The position numbers and the translations under genes were made by a program. The notes beneath the pieces are model-generated. The model was not told where the DNA came from. It saw only the letters and a program-made list of their open reading frames with translations, and did not search any database. This document shows positions 8,001 through 15,448 of a stretch of 64,000 nucleotides of DNA, in pieces. The stretch's first letter is position 1; each line of letters begins with the position of its first letter. Source of the DNA: Agromyces rhizosphaerae (lineage in GTDB: Bacteria; Actinomycetota; Actinomycetes; Actinomycetales; Microbacteriaceae); the NCBI RefSeq assembly GCF_027925245.1, contig NZ_BSDP01000001.1, positions 496,001 to 560,000 on the forward strand. The letters run 5' to 3'.

Positions 8001-8828
8001 GCCGACGCGGGATCGGAGCCGCACGGTCCATGCGACCAGCGCCGCGGCAGCGGCCGCGGCGGTGAGCGTGCCCGCGATCGCCCCCGCCGGCTCGGGCGAC
8101 GCGGACCCCAGCAGGCGTGGCACGAATGCGAGCGCGATGAGCGAGCTCCAGAGCCACACGCGCAGTCGCAGCCGGATCGCGAGCAGGGCCATCGGCCAGG
8201 CGCCGGCCAACGTCGCGATCGCGATCGCCACCCACGGGTCAAGCGCCGCGGGGAGCAGCGGAATCGATGCGGCGACGGTGAGTGCGGTGAACACCAGGCC
8301 GAGCCCGCCGACGGCCTCGGCCGAGAAGCGCAGTTCGCGCCGCACCAGCACGACGGCGGCGCCGAGGAACGCGGCGGCGATCGGGGCAAGGATGGCCGCT
8401 CGCACGCCTGAGCCTGCGAGGTCGGGGTTGAAGAACGCGAACACGACGGCGGCGACGGCGACGAGTCCTGCTCCGGCGATGGCGAGCACCGACTGCACGG
8501 TCGCGGATGACGCCTGCTCGGGCGTCGCGCTCGGTACGGCGATACTCGGCGCAGATGCGACGGGCGGCACGGATGCCGCGACCGCGTCCAGTGCGATGAC
8601 TGGCACCCGGTCGAGCACGGCCTGGCGGTCGCCCAACGCCTCGGCCGCGCGCTGCGATGCCTCCCAGAGCTCAGTGCCGAACTCGGCGTAGTCGGCGCCG
8701 CACCGCCCGCACCGGTTCGCACGCACCTCACCCTCGCCGCACCGGGGGCAGGTGTGGTTGTCGAGCAGATGGCCGATCGCTCGCGTGCTCCACGCCGGAG
8801 CCGGCCGCGTCGGAGTCGCAGCACTCAC
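5076..8828 (-). CDS. Large polytopic membrane protein (SCO7613-like) with N-terminal zinc ribbon
   Basis: This 1250-residue protein starts with a zinc-ribbon-like C27-P-R-C30 ... C40-G-R-C43 and a short soluble linker. Almost continuous Ala/Leu/Val-rich hydrophobic segments follow, by eye 30 or more helices, ending in a short Arg-containing tail. This matches the long actinobacterial 'SCO7613 C-terminal domain' membrane proteins, whose function is unknown. The GTG at 8828 is chosen because it overlaps the stop of the HTH gene by GTGA and puts the zinc ribbon near the N-terminus; the longer frame to 9149 lies inside the upstream genes. It is the third gene of the operon with DUF2975 and the HTH regulator. 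Confidence 0.75.
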   Translation of the reverse strand: MSAATPTRPAPAWSTRAIGHLLDNHTCPRCGEGEVRANRCGRCGADYAEFGTELWEASQRAAEALGDRQAVLDRVPVIALDAVAASVPPVASAPSIAVPSATPEQASSATVQSVLAIAGAGLVAVAAVVFAFFNPDLAGSGVRAAILAPIAAAFLGAAVVLVRRELRFSAEAVGGLGLVFTALTVAASIPLLPAALDPWVAIAIATLAGAWPMALLAIRLRLRVWLWSSLIALAFVPRLLGSASPEPAGAIAGTLTAAAAAAALVAWTVRLRSRVGTRLTAEIVTLTVLQAAFAVVALIQSVYVPGIVPTAPAFIVSASALVVAMIAVASARRPAGGFWSFVAGGSAVLSAVTATVGVFAERVPSAWLWALVPSAAVATLVTIGAARPLHRRVRAPYLFGGAVAAVGTAAAPPTAIALVALITVVSLGGRARTIAVDPVEPPIAVAMAALALGLGVFAWTTRATREGRGPGRAGAGEPGPAPSSTEPAAKSAALAPRPMGTAWLGTLGQWYGVLALLLAMALPAVPPGAGIALGLVLGVALAVVATRTPVRAAGLTRRLPVVIGAHLVVLLAAALSWQHPETTVWAGIGAVGAIAVLAGTVPASARFVHTGIGFAYALVVLATGLGRADVAEIAVLSLTTSAAGVVAIVATFQRRVPPRSWGAILAVTAVPFVVGVALVLVERSGWTALSTGVILLLALALTVTRRAGLGTSLRAVAASLVVPSASVVAVCLGAQFLETSGSPAVLPVVAVLVAIMLPSTTAIRAALEPRVGARDAAAVRLAIEGSSLAAAVIAVVLALAREAAGAPTSLVVLLVLGVGFAVQAHSMGRRYGWWLAGAAFSGALWSLWSLIGVSSVEAHLLPPALAAALIAVVRTARGARATWLFAAGLLAAIVPLLLVLAVAGSGAAYPWRAYGLIAAALALVGVGTLLGRTRGERMRRLDVLRPAILTVVIVAAAAAPIEGARWGLGLDAAPATPAVAWALGLGVVAAAAAATAARMLRTGAPAGSRLRTTRWLAAPAVLTATVGVWPTIESDWSAIWIMWALLLALLIVMVVAADRALRGGRFLPPVWFLFAVAFVTAVVAWSPRELRVEWFSLPLGSFLVLAGTLGLRAAAGGSGGELRSLPSWPAGRAGSWPLLAPGIVVTLSASVAATYTDPQTWRAILVMVLALAAILVGASLRLAAPFVLGVVVLPIENLLAFLVQIGRGIESMPWWITLSVVGAVLLIIAVTYERRAGESAGFAARLGDLR

Positions 8829-9070
8829 GCTTCGGCCCCCTCGGCTGCTGCCGATGCGTCCGCTTCGTCCGGCACCCATTCGAGGATGTCGCCGGGCTGG
8901 CACTCCAGTACACGGCAGATCGCGTCGAGCGTCGTGAACCGCACCGCCTTCGCGCGCCCGTTCTTCAGGACTGAGACATTCGCCGGGGTGATGTCGATCG
9001 CGGTGGCGAACTCGGCGACCGACATCTTCCGCCGAGCGAGTTGGACGTCGAGGTTGATGATGATCGCCAC
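8825..9070 (-). CDS. Small XRE-family transcriptional regulator
   Basis: This 81-residue protein is nearly all helix-turn-helix (M-S-V-A-E-F-A-T-A-I-D-I-T-P-A-N-V-S-V-L-K-N-G). It ends in the C-Q-P-G-D-I-L-E-W tail typical of the YozG/Cro-like regulators that sit next to DUF2975 membrane proteins. GTG 9070 follows the TGA of the DUF2975 gene directly (TGAGTG), and its own stop overlaps the next start. It probably controls its own operon; the paired repeats at 9557-9589 are candidate sites. Confidence 0.85.
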   Translation of the reverse strand: MAIIINLDVQLARRKMSVAEFATAIDITPANVSVLKNGRAKAVRFTTLDAICRVLECQPGDILEWVPDEADASAAAEGAEA

Positions 9071-9547
9071 TCAGACCACCTCCGACAGGTCGTGCTCCAG
9101 CTGCAGCGCTTTCCTGAGCAGCCCGCGGAGCACCAGGATCAGGAGCCACAACCCGCCGCCGACGACGACCCCGAGCACGAGTAGGAGCGTGATCGAGGGG
9201 GTGAGGGTTCCCGTGAAGCTCAACGTGACGAGGGCGACGAGCACCAGGAACGTGGCGAAGGCCACGGCGCCGAGGCTGAGGTCGACCGCGGGGAAGGCGC
9301 TCTCGCGGAAGATGGCGTCCTCACTCACGAGCGACAGCAGGCGCCACACGCAGAGCATCACCACCTGAACGCACACGAGAAAGAGGATGCCGACGATGAT
9401 GCCGGGGATCTCGAGGTACGCGATTTCGGAGTAGCGCACGGCGGACTGCGTGGCGACGGCCGGGACGATGAACACCTGGCAGGCCAGCAGGAGTGCGAGC
9501 AGGATGGCCATGAGAGCCTTCAGAACGATGATCGTCGTACGCTGCAT
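9071..9547 (-). CDS. DUF2975 membrane protein
   Basis: This 158-residue protein has four hydrophobic segments at about 8-30, 45-68, 87-110 and 117-140. The I-F-R-E-S-A-F-P element between the second and third is characteristic of DUF2975. Members are nearly always encoded with a small XRE regulator, as here, and may sequester or modulate it at the membrane; the mechanism is unproven. It is the first gene of the operon, with a promoter region holding two copies of CTATCGATAAAC. Confidence 0.8.
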   Translation of the reverse strand: MQRTTIIVLKALMAILLALLLACQVFIVPAVATQSAVRYSEIAYLEIPGIIVGILFLVCVQVVMLCVWRLLSLVSEDAIFRESAFPAVDLSLGAVAFATFLVLVALVTLSFTGTLTPSITLLLVLGVVVGGGLWLLILVLRGLLRKALQLEHDLSEVV

Positions 9548-9556
9548 GCTTCGACC

Positions 9557-9589
9557 CTATCGATAAACGGAATGAATCTATCGATAAAC
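9557..9589 (-). promoter_or_regulatory. Two direct repeats with palindromic TATCGATA cores upstream of DUF2975-HTH
   Basis: CTATCGATAAAC occurs identically at 9557-9568 and 9578-9589, 21 bp apart (two helical turns), within 45 bp of the DUF2975 start. Each contains the palindrome TATCGATA. The A/T-rich block stands out from its GC-rich surroundings. It probably contains the promoter as well as the operator for the cognate HTH protein. Confidence 0.6.
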
Positions 9590-9745
9590 AATAGCGGCGG
9601 ATGTCGCGGGCGGAAGGCGCAGCTACCGAACGCGGAAGCCCCGCTGAGGTGACATTCGCTCGGTGACCACCACCATTCGACCGGGCCACGCGCTCGCCGA
9701 GGGAGCACCTCCGACGGGGCGAGCGGCGCCCCGCGCGCGATCTCC

Positions 9746-9778
9746 TACGATGGGGGCATTCCCGCGACGAGTGCGGGA
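9746..9778 (+). promoter_or_regulatory. Candidate promoter and leader hairpin of the LacI gene
   Basis: TACGAT (9746-9751) is a plausible -10 box. Downstream TCCCGC (9760-9765) pairs with GCGGGA (9773-9778) over a 7-nt loop in the leader of the regulator gene. No consensus -35 is seen. Confidence 0.35.
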
Positions 9779-9804
9779 CGTTCCGATCGAGAGACGAGCG
9801 AGCG

Positions 9805-10839
9805 ATGAGGCGAGTGGGCATCCGCGATGTCGCCGCGCGCGCCGGAGTGTCGATCAGCACCGTCTCGAACGCACTCAACCGGCCGCAGCTCGTGAGCGAG
9901 GCGCTCGTCGACCGGGTCCGGCAGGCGGCCGACCAGCTCGGCTACGTGCCACTGCAGGCCGCCCGCCAGCTGCGCGCCGGCCGCAGCGGGCTGCTCGGCA
10001 TGACCGTGATCAACATCGCCAACCCGTTCTTCGCCGAGCTCGTCGCGGGCGCCGAGGACGCGGCATCTGCCTCGGGCCTCCGGGTGCTGGTCGGCAACAG
10101 CAGCGACGATGCGGCGAAGGAGCGCGACCACCTCGAGCTCTTCGAGCGCGTGCAGGTCGAGGGCGCGCTCGTCAGCCCGTTCGGCGAGACCGGGCCGTGG
10201 CTCGAGCGGCTGCGGCGCCGCGGCATCCCGGTCGTGATGGTCGACTCGGTCGACGAGTCCGGGGAGCTGCCGTCGGTGTCCCTCGACGACGTCGCCGGCG
10301 GGCGCATGGCCGCCCGGCACCTGCTCGACATCGGCCGTCGGCGCCTCGCGTTCGTGGGCGCACGCGAGGCGGTGCGTCAGGTGCGCGAGCGGCTCCAGGG
10401 CGCGCGCGAGGCGGTCGCGACGGTGCCCGGGACGACGCTCGAGCCCATCTGGACCGAGCAGACGACCTCGGAGCGCGGCATCGCCTTCGGCGAGGAGCTC
10501 GCGGACCGGGCCCCCGAGGACCGGCCGGACGGCATCGTGACCTCCAACGACCACCTCGCCATCGGCGTGCTGCACGGCCTCGTGTCGCGCGGCGTGCGCG
10601 TGCCCGAGGACGTGGCGGTCGTCGGCTACGACGACATCGAGTTCGCGGCGATCGCGACCGTGCCACTGACGTCGGTCCGCCAGCCCTCGCGTGAGATGGG
10701 CCGCACGGCAGCGGAACTGCTGCTCGCCCTCATCTCGGGCGAGGGCGACGACGTGCCGAGGCACGTCGTCTACCAGCCCGAGCTCATGGTGCGCGCGTCG
10801 ACGGTCGCCGGGTCGTCACGGACGACCGTCGGCGGCTAG
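9805..10839 (+). CDS. LacI-family transcriptional regulator
   Basis: This 344-residue protein has an N-terminal helix-turn-helix (I-R-D-V-A-A-R-A-G-V-S-I-S-T-V-S-N-A-L-N-R-P), a hinge helix (L-Q-A-A-R-Q-L-R-A-G-R-S) and a periplasmic-binding-protein-like sugar domain (I-V-T-S-N-D-H-L-A-I-G-V-L and V-V-G-Y-D-D-I-E-F-A). It presumably controls sugar utilisation. The candidate target is the glycoside-hydrolase/ABC cluster starting at 11912 or 13077, with palindromes near 12942 and 12969. Its TAG and the stop of the convergent hydrolase share the tetramer CTAG (10836-10839). Confidence 0.93.
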   Translation: MRRVGIRDVAARAGVSISTVSNALNRPQLVSEALVDRVRQAADQLGYVPLQAARQLRAGRSGLLGMTVINIANPFFAELVAGAEDAASASGLRVLVGNSSDDAAKERDHLELFERVQVEGALVSPFGETGPWLERLRRRGIPVVMVDSVDESGELPSVSLDDVAGGRMAARHLLDIGRRRLAFVGAREAVRQVRERLQGAREAVATVPGTTLEPIWTEQTTSERGIAFGEELADRAPEDRPDGIVTSNDHLAIGVLHGLVSRGVRVPEDVAVVGYDDIEFAAIATVPLTSVRQPSREMGRTAAELLLALISGEGDDVPRHVVYQPELMVRASTVAGSSRTTVGG

Positions 10840-11633
10840 GCCAGGAAGCCGGCGAGCGCGCGGATCCACTCGTCGAACGCGTCGAGGTGCGCGTCGTGCG
10901 AGCCGGTCGACAGATCGACGCGAGCGACGTCACGGCCGCGCGCCGCGAAGCTCGCGCGCTGGTGCTCGGTGAACATGCCGTCGCGCCCGTACACGACCAG
11001 GGTGGGCGCCGTCACGCGCTCCCACTCGTCCCATCGGGGCGTGGCGACGGCCGTGATGGCCCGGACCATGACGTCGGCGTCGAAGCGCGGCACGAAGCCG
11101 TCGGCGGTCGCCGCGAGGTCGGCGGCCCAGGCGCGCGCGAGCGGTCCTCCGCCGAGTGCCTTCGCCGCCTGCTCCCGGCCTGCGAACGGGACCGGCCACG
11201 ATCGGAGGAAGTCGCCGAGTGCCTCGTGCTCCTCGGCCGTGCCGCCACCCTCGTTCCCCTCGAGCAGCACCAGGTGTCGAACAAGATCCGGCCGGGCCGC
11301 CGCAACCAGCATCGCCGTGTGCGCGCCCATCGACTGCCCGACGAGGTCGACCGGACTGTTGCCCACGGCGTCGATCACCCGGACCACGTCATCGACGAAC
11401 GCCTCGCGGGAGACGTCGGCGGGCAGCGTCGTGCTGGCGCCGTGCCCGCGCTGGTCGACCAGCACGACCCGTCGCTCAGGGAACGCCCGCGCAGTCGGCA
11501 GGAACTCCCGGCCGCTGCCGGCGAGGCCGTGCAGGAGCACGATCGGCGGTCCCGTGCCGTCGAGCACCGCGCAGGCGATCCTCGCGCCGTCGCGGGCACG
11601 CACCTCGCGCCGCTTCGGGGTTCGGGCGTGCAT
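10836..11633 (-). CDS. Alpha/beta-fold hydrolase
   Basis: This 265-residue protein has the oxyanion motif L-L-H-G-L-A-G-S-G-R (about 33-42), D-Q-R-G-H-G-A-S, the nucleophile elbow G-Q-S101-M-G, an acid in Y-G-R-D-G-M-F and a terminal H in G-S-H-D-A-H. The triad is complete. It is likely a carboxylesterase or lactonase; the substrate is not indicated. ATG 11633 places the first strand correctly; the longer frame upstream crosses a repeat-rich gap. It converges with the LacI gene and may not belong to the sugar cluster. Confidence 0.88.
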   Translation of the reverse strand: MHARTPKRREVRARDGARIACAVLDGTGPPIVLLHGLAGSGREFLPTARAFPERRVVLVDQRGHGASTTLPADVSREAFVDDVVRVIDAVGNSPVDLVGQSMGAHTAMLVAAARPDLVRHLVLLEGNEGGGTAEEHEALGDFLRSWPVPFAGREQAAKALGGGPLARAWAADLAATADGFVPRFDADVMVRAITAVATPRWDEWERVTAPTLVVYGRDGMFTEHQRASFAARGRDVARVDLSTGSHDAHLDAFDEWIRALAGFLA

Positions 11634-11672
11634 GCCTCGAGTATCGCGTGTTCGGGGATGCGGATGCACCGG

Positions 11673-11810
11673 GCGACACGCCGCGGCTGACGGGCGACAC
11701 GCCGGGCGGCGTCGGCGATCTCCGCATCCGCGTCCGACCCTTCGCAGACACGCCTGGGCGAAACGTAGGAGATTCGGCGCGACACGCCGGGGCAGGCAGG
11801 CGACACGCCG
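11673..11810. repeat. Four copies of GCGACACGCCG in two 21-bp-phased pairs
   Basis: Exact 11-mers start at 11673, 11694, 11779 and 11800. Each pair is separated by 21 bp and the pairs by 85 bp. A degenerate copy, CAGACACGCCTG, lies near 11746. The block fills most of the 278-bp gap between the divergent hydrolase and GH43-like genes, which otherwise holds no gene I can support. Helical phasing suggests protein-binding sites; a function is not established. Confidence 0.6.
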
Positions 11811-11911
11811 CGCGCGTCCTTCGATTCGCACGCCGCGATGATTGCGGGCTGGGGACGGCAGACGTCGGTGGCTACGATCGACCGGAACCGCCCGAGACCG
11901 ACGGAGCACCG

Positions 11912-12868
11912 ATGATCGACCCCGACGCTGCCGCACCCGGCGAGATCTACCGCGACCCGTTGTACGACGGGGCCACCGACCCGACCGTCGTGGTCGACAG
12001 CGCCGGCACCTGGTGGATGCACTACACGCAGCGGCGCGCGAACCACCCCAACCCGGGCCCGGGCGTCGCGTGGGTGCACGGCAGCCGCATCGGCGTCGCC
12101 CGCAGCGACGACGGGCTGCGCTGGGAGTACCGCGGCACGCTCGAGCCGACGAGTGATGGCCTGACGCTGCGCGAGGGCGCCCCGCCCGCGACGGTCGACG
12201 CCACGCACTGGGCCCCCGACGTGATCCACGACGGCGCGCGCTGGCGCATGTACCTCACCGAGATCGACGGCGTGCCGACGGAGTGGCCGGGTCACGCGCG
12301 CCGCATCGTCGAGTACGTCTCCGACGACCTGGCGCACTGGCGCCGCCGGGGCGCGCTCGAGCTCGACAGCGACCGGGCCATCGACGCCGCGGTCGCGCGC
12401 TGCCCCGACGACCTCTGGCGCCTCTGGTACAAGGACGAGGCCGCCGACTCGGTCACCAAGGTGCAGGTCTCGGCCGACCTCGCGACCTGGGAGCCCGGTG
12501 GGACCGCGATCGGCGGCCGGCCGCACGAGGGCCCGTACGCCTTCGAGCTCGGCGGCCGGTGGTGGCTGCTCACCGACGAGTGGCGCGGCATGGCCGTGCA
12601 CCACTCCCCCGACGCCGTCAACTGGCAGCGCCAGGGCGGGCCGGAAGACGTGATCCTCGGCGAGTCCGGTCCCGCGAGCGCGGGCGTGCAGATCGGCCGT
12701 CACGGCATGGTCGTGGTGCGCGGCGCCGAGGCGCGGCTGTACTACTTCACGCACCCCTGGTGGGACGGCTCCGAGGTCGCCGATGCGGATGCGGCGCACC
12801 AGCGCCGCAGCGCCGTGCACGTGGCGCGGCTGCGCGTGGACCAGGGCCGGCTGGTCTGCGAGCGATAG
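11912..12868 (+). CDS. GH43-like five-bladed beta-propeller glycoside hydrolase
   Basis: This 318-residue protein has repeated Trp-rich blades. The opening D-P-L-Y-D-G-A-T-D-P-T-V-V-V-D resembles the catalytic-base strand of GH43/GH32-type enzymes. Further features are W-A-P-D-V-I-H-D-G-A-R-W-R-M-Y, W-R-L-W-Y-K-D-E and R-P-H-E-G-P-Y-A-F-E. The conserved Asp, Asp and Glu positions of the superfamily are present, but I cannot assign a subfamily or substrate. No signal peptide is seen, so it probably acts on imported oligosaccharides. It precedes the ABC operon by about 200 bp, where a separate promoter lies. Confidence 0.72.
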   Translation: MIDPDAAAPGEIYRDPLYDGATDPTVVVDSAGTWWMHYTQRRANHPNPGPGVAWVHGSRIGVARSDDGLRWEYRGTLEPTSDGLTLREGAPPATVDATHWAPDVIHDGARWRMYLTEIDGVPTEWPGHARRIVEYVSDDLAHWRRRGALELDSDRAIDAAVARCPDDLWRLWYKDEAADSVTKVQVSADLATWEPGGTAIGGRPHEGPYAFELGGRWWLLTDEWRGMAVHHSPDAVNWQRQGGPEDVILGESGPASAGVQIGRHGMVVVRGAEARLYYFTHPWWDGSEVADADAAHQRRSAVHVARLRVDQGRLVCER

Positions 12869-12937
12869 GTACCCGAGCACCGCTCGAATCGTGACCTCGC
12901 CGTTATTGAAACGTCCCACGTATTGACGCCGACCTCT

Positions 12938-12984
12938 TGCGAAACGTTTTTCCGCGCGCTACATTGCTGGGCAAGCGCTTTCCC
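12938..12984 (+). promoter_or_regulatory. Promoter with two LacI-type operators for the ABC importer operon
   Basis: TTGCGA (12938-12943), 16 bp, then TACATT (12960-12965) form a plausible promoter. AAACGTTT (12942-12949) overlaps the -35/spacer, and GGGCAAGCGCTTTCCC (12969-12984) covers the start region. Both are palindromic and resemble LacI-family operators. The second shares its core with sites at 37728 and 53166. Confidence 0.65.
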
Positions 12985-13076
12985 GATTTCGCACCAGGGT
13001 CGCGCAACACCGCAACCAAACGGACAACGAACGTCTCGGCGGAGAATCGAACGAGGGCGTTCAGGAGAGGACAACG

Positions 13077-14366
13077 ATGTTCAGCACCAAGCGGGCATTC
13101 GCCGGAGTCGCACTCGCGACCGGCGCCGCACTGGCCCTCGCCGGCTGCGCCGGCGGATCCGAGTCGTCGGGCGAGCTCGACCCCGACGAGGAGGTCACCC
13201 TCGACCTCGCGTTCTGGGGCAACGACGTGCGCGCCGACCTCTACAACCAGGTCATCGACGCGTTCGAGGAGGAGTACCCGAACATCACGGTGAACTCGAC
13301 CTTCCTCGGCTACCCCGAGTTCTGGGAGAAGCGCCAGACCGAGGCCGCGGGCGGCAACCTGCCCGACGTGATGCAGTTCGACTACTCGTACCTGCGCCAG
13401 TACTCCGAGAACGGGCTGCTGCTCGACCTCGACCAGTTCCTCGGCGGCATCATCGCCACCGATCCGCTGCCCGACAACATCCTCTCGATCGGCGTCGTCG
13501 GCGGCACCACCTACGGCATCCCGACCTCGACCAACGCGTGGGGCATGTACACCAACCCGACCCTGCTCGACGAGGTCGGCGTGGACGAGTTCGCGGGCGG
13601 CAGCTGGGACGACTACAACGACTGGATGGGCGAGGTCGCCGACGCGAGCGGCGGCGAGGTCTTCGGCGGCAGCGACTGGACCGGTCGCATCCAGAACTTT
13701 GAGGTGCAGCTGCGCTCGGAGGGCTCGTACCTCTTCAGCGACGACGGCGAGGCCGGCTTCGACGAGGCGCGACTCGCCGAGTTCTGGGAGTCGGGCGCGG
13801 GCATCCGCGAGGACGGCTCCGTGATCGCGCAGCAGACCCTCGAGGAGGTGGCCCCGCTCTCGGGCTTCGGCGCCGCGCTCACCGTGAGCGAGCTGACCTG
13901 GGACAACTTCGGCGGCGGCTACCTCGCCGAGCTCGGCGAGGCCTACCCCGAGCTGGGCCTGATCGCCCCGCCCGTGACGGTCGAGGGCGCGCAGGACCTG
14001 TACCTCAAGCCGTCGATGCTGCACTCGATCGCCGCGAACACCGAGTACCCCGAGGCGTCGGCGACGCTGGTGGACTTCCTGATCAACAGCGAGGCCTCCG
14101 GTGAGATCTTCGGCACCAACCGCGGCCTCCCGGCCTCGGAGACCGCGCTCGCGGCCGCCGAGCTCGACCCGCTGAGCCAGCAGATCGCCGACTACGAGGC
14201 GTCGATCGCCGACCGCCTCGGCGACGCCCCGCCCGTGCCGATCAACGGGTACGGCACGCTGGAGGAGAAGTTCCGCCAGCTCGGCACCGAGCTGGGCTTC
14301 GGCACCATCACCGTGGACGAGGCCGTGAGCCAGTTCTTCGGCGAGATGGACGTCATCCTCGGCTGA
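13077..14366 (+). CDS. Extracellular solute-binding lipoprotein of a sugar ABC importer
   Basis: This 429-residue protein has a lipoprotein signal peptide: K-R, a hydrophobic core, then L-A-G-C24. The mature part is a family-1 carbohydrate-binding protein: V-T-L-D-L-A-F-W-G-N-D, A-F-E-E-E-Y-P-N-I-T-V, L-P-D-V-M-Q-F-D-Y-S-Y-L and Y-G-I-P-T-S-T-N-A-W. It delivers oligosaccharides to the two permeases that follow. AGGAGAGG precedes the ATG. The nearby hydrolases suggest galactose- and arabinose-containing oligosaccharides. A strong hairpin after the stop separates it from the permeases, as expected for a binding protein made in excess. Confidence 0.92.
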   Translation: MFSTKRAFAGVALATGAALALAGCAGGSESSGELDPDEEVTLDLAFWGNDVRADLYNQVIDAFEEEYPNITVNSTFLGYPEFWEKRQTEAAGGNLPDVMQFDYSYLRQYSENGLLLDLDQFLGGIIATDPLPDNILSIGVVGGTTYGIPTSTNAWGMYTNPTLLDEVGVDEFAGGSWDDYNDWMGEVADASGGEVFGGSDWTGRIQNFEVQLRSEGSYLFSDDGEAGFDEARLAEFWESGAGIREDGSVIAQQTLEEVAPLSGFGAALTVSELTWDNFGGGYLAELGEAYPELGLIAPPVTVEGAQDLYLKPSMLHSIAANTEYPEASATLVDFLINSEASGEIFGTNRGLPASETALAAAELDPLSQQIADYEASIADRLGDAPPVPINGYGTLEEKFRQLGTELGFGTITVDEAVSQFFGEMDVILG

Positions 14367-14375
14367 CGCCCTCCG

Positions 14376-14414
14376 CCCCGGGGGTGCGGATCCGCACGAT
14401 CCGCACCCCCGGGG
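14376..14414 (+). terminator. 17-bp perfect intercistronic hairpin
   Basis: CCCCGGGGGTGCGGATC (14376-14392) pairs fully with GATCCGCACCCCCGGGG (14398-14414) around the loop CGCAC. It sits between the binding-protein stop and the permease start without a T-run. It probably protects the upstream mRNA or attenuates readthrough, setting a high binding-protein to permease ratio. Confidence 0.75.
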
Positions 14415-14449
14415 GCACCACCCCTACCAGCAGCATCGGGAGCAATGAC

Positions 14450-15448
14450 GTGACCACCACATCGACGCGAGCGCTCGTCACCGGACGGCGCCTCCCCAAG
14501 GGCAGGCTGATGCCGCGCCGCCGCCGCGAGGCACCCGCGCAGCGCCCGGGCCAGCGCCGCCGCCAGATTCGCGAGTCCCTCGCGGGCTACGGGTTCCTGA
14601 GCCCCTGGCTGATCGGGTTCTTCGGCCTCACGATCGTCCCGATGATCTACTCGCTGTACCTGTCGTTCACCCGGTACAACATCTTCCAGCCGCCCCGCTG
14701 GGTCGGCTTCGACAACTACGTCCGGCTGTTCACGAACGACCCGCAGTTCATGCAGTCGGCGCAGATCACCCTGGTCTACGTGCTCGTCGGCACCCCGGTC
14801 ATGCTCGCCGCGGCCCTCGCCACGGCGCTGCTGCTCAACTACCGCGACAAGGGCGCCGGGTTCTTCCGTTCCGCCTTCTACGCGCCCTCGCTCATCGCCG
14901 CCTCGGTCTCCGTCGCGATCGTCTGGCGCGCGCTCTTCTCCACCGACGGTCCCGTCGACAACACGCTGAGCTTCTTCGGCATCGACCTCGGCGGCTGGGT
15001 CGGCAACCCCGACCTCGTGCTCCCGGCCATGATCATCCTGGCCGTGTGGCAGTTCGGCGCCACGATGGTCATCTTCCTGGCGGGCCTCAAGCAGATCCCC
15101 AAGGAGCTCTACGAGGCCGCGGAGATGGACGGCGCGAACGCGATCCAGCGCTTCCGCGCGGTGACGATGCCGATGCTCTCGCCGGTCATCTTCTTCAACC
15201 TGCTGCTCGGCATCATCGGCGCCTTCCAGGTGTTCGCCTCGGCCTACATCATCTCGAACGGCTCGGGCGGGCCGGCGGGCATGACGAACTTCATCACCCT
15301 CTACCTCTACAAGCGCGGGTTCAGCGACGGGCAGATGGGCTACGCGGCCGCGATCGCGTGGGTACTCCTCGTGGTCGTCGCGATCATCGCCTTCATCCTG
15401 TTCCGCACCCAGCGCAGCTGGGTCCACTACTCGGGAGACAACCGATGA
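14450..15448 (+). CDS. Sugar ABC transporter permease (MalF type)
   Basis: This 332-residue protein has six predicted membrane helices after an Arg-rich cytoplasmic N-terminus (about 1-45). It carries the EAA loop that contacts the ATPase: E-L-Y-E-A-A-E-M-D-G-A-N-A, about 10 residues on F-R-A-V-T-M-P. GTG 14450 is chosen for its GGGAGC ribosome site; the frame from 14384 would start inside the hairpin. The stop overlaps the next ATG (ATGA, 15445-15448). Confidence 0.92.
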   Translation: MTTTSTRALVTGRRLPKGRLMPRRRREAPAQRPGQRRRQIRESLAGYGFLSPWLIGFFGLTIVPMIYSLYLSFTRYNIFQPPRWVGFDNYVRLFTNDPQFMQSAQITLVYVLVGTPVMLAAALATALLLNYRDKGAGFFRSAFYAPSLIAASVSVAIVWRALFSTDGPVDNTLSFFGIDLGGWVGNPDLVLPAMIILAVWQFGATMVIFLAGLKQIPKELYEAAEMDGANAIQRFRAVTMPMLSPVIFFNLLLGIIGAFQVFASAYIISNGSGGPAGMTNFITLYLYKRGFSDGQMGYAAAIAWVLLVVVAIIAFILFRTQRSWVHYSGDNR

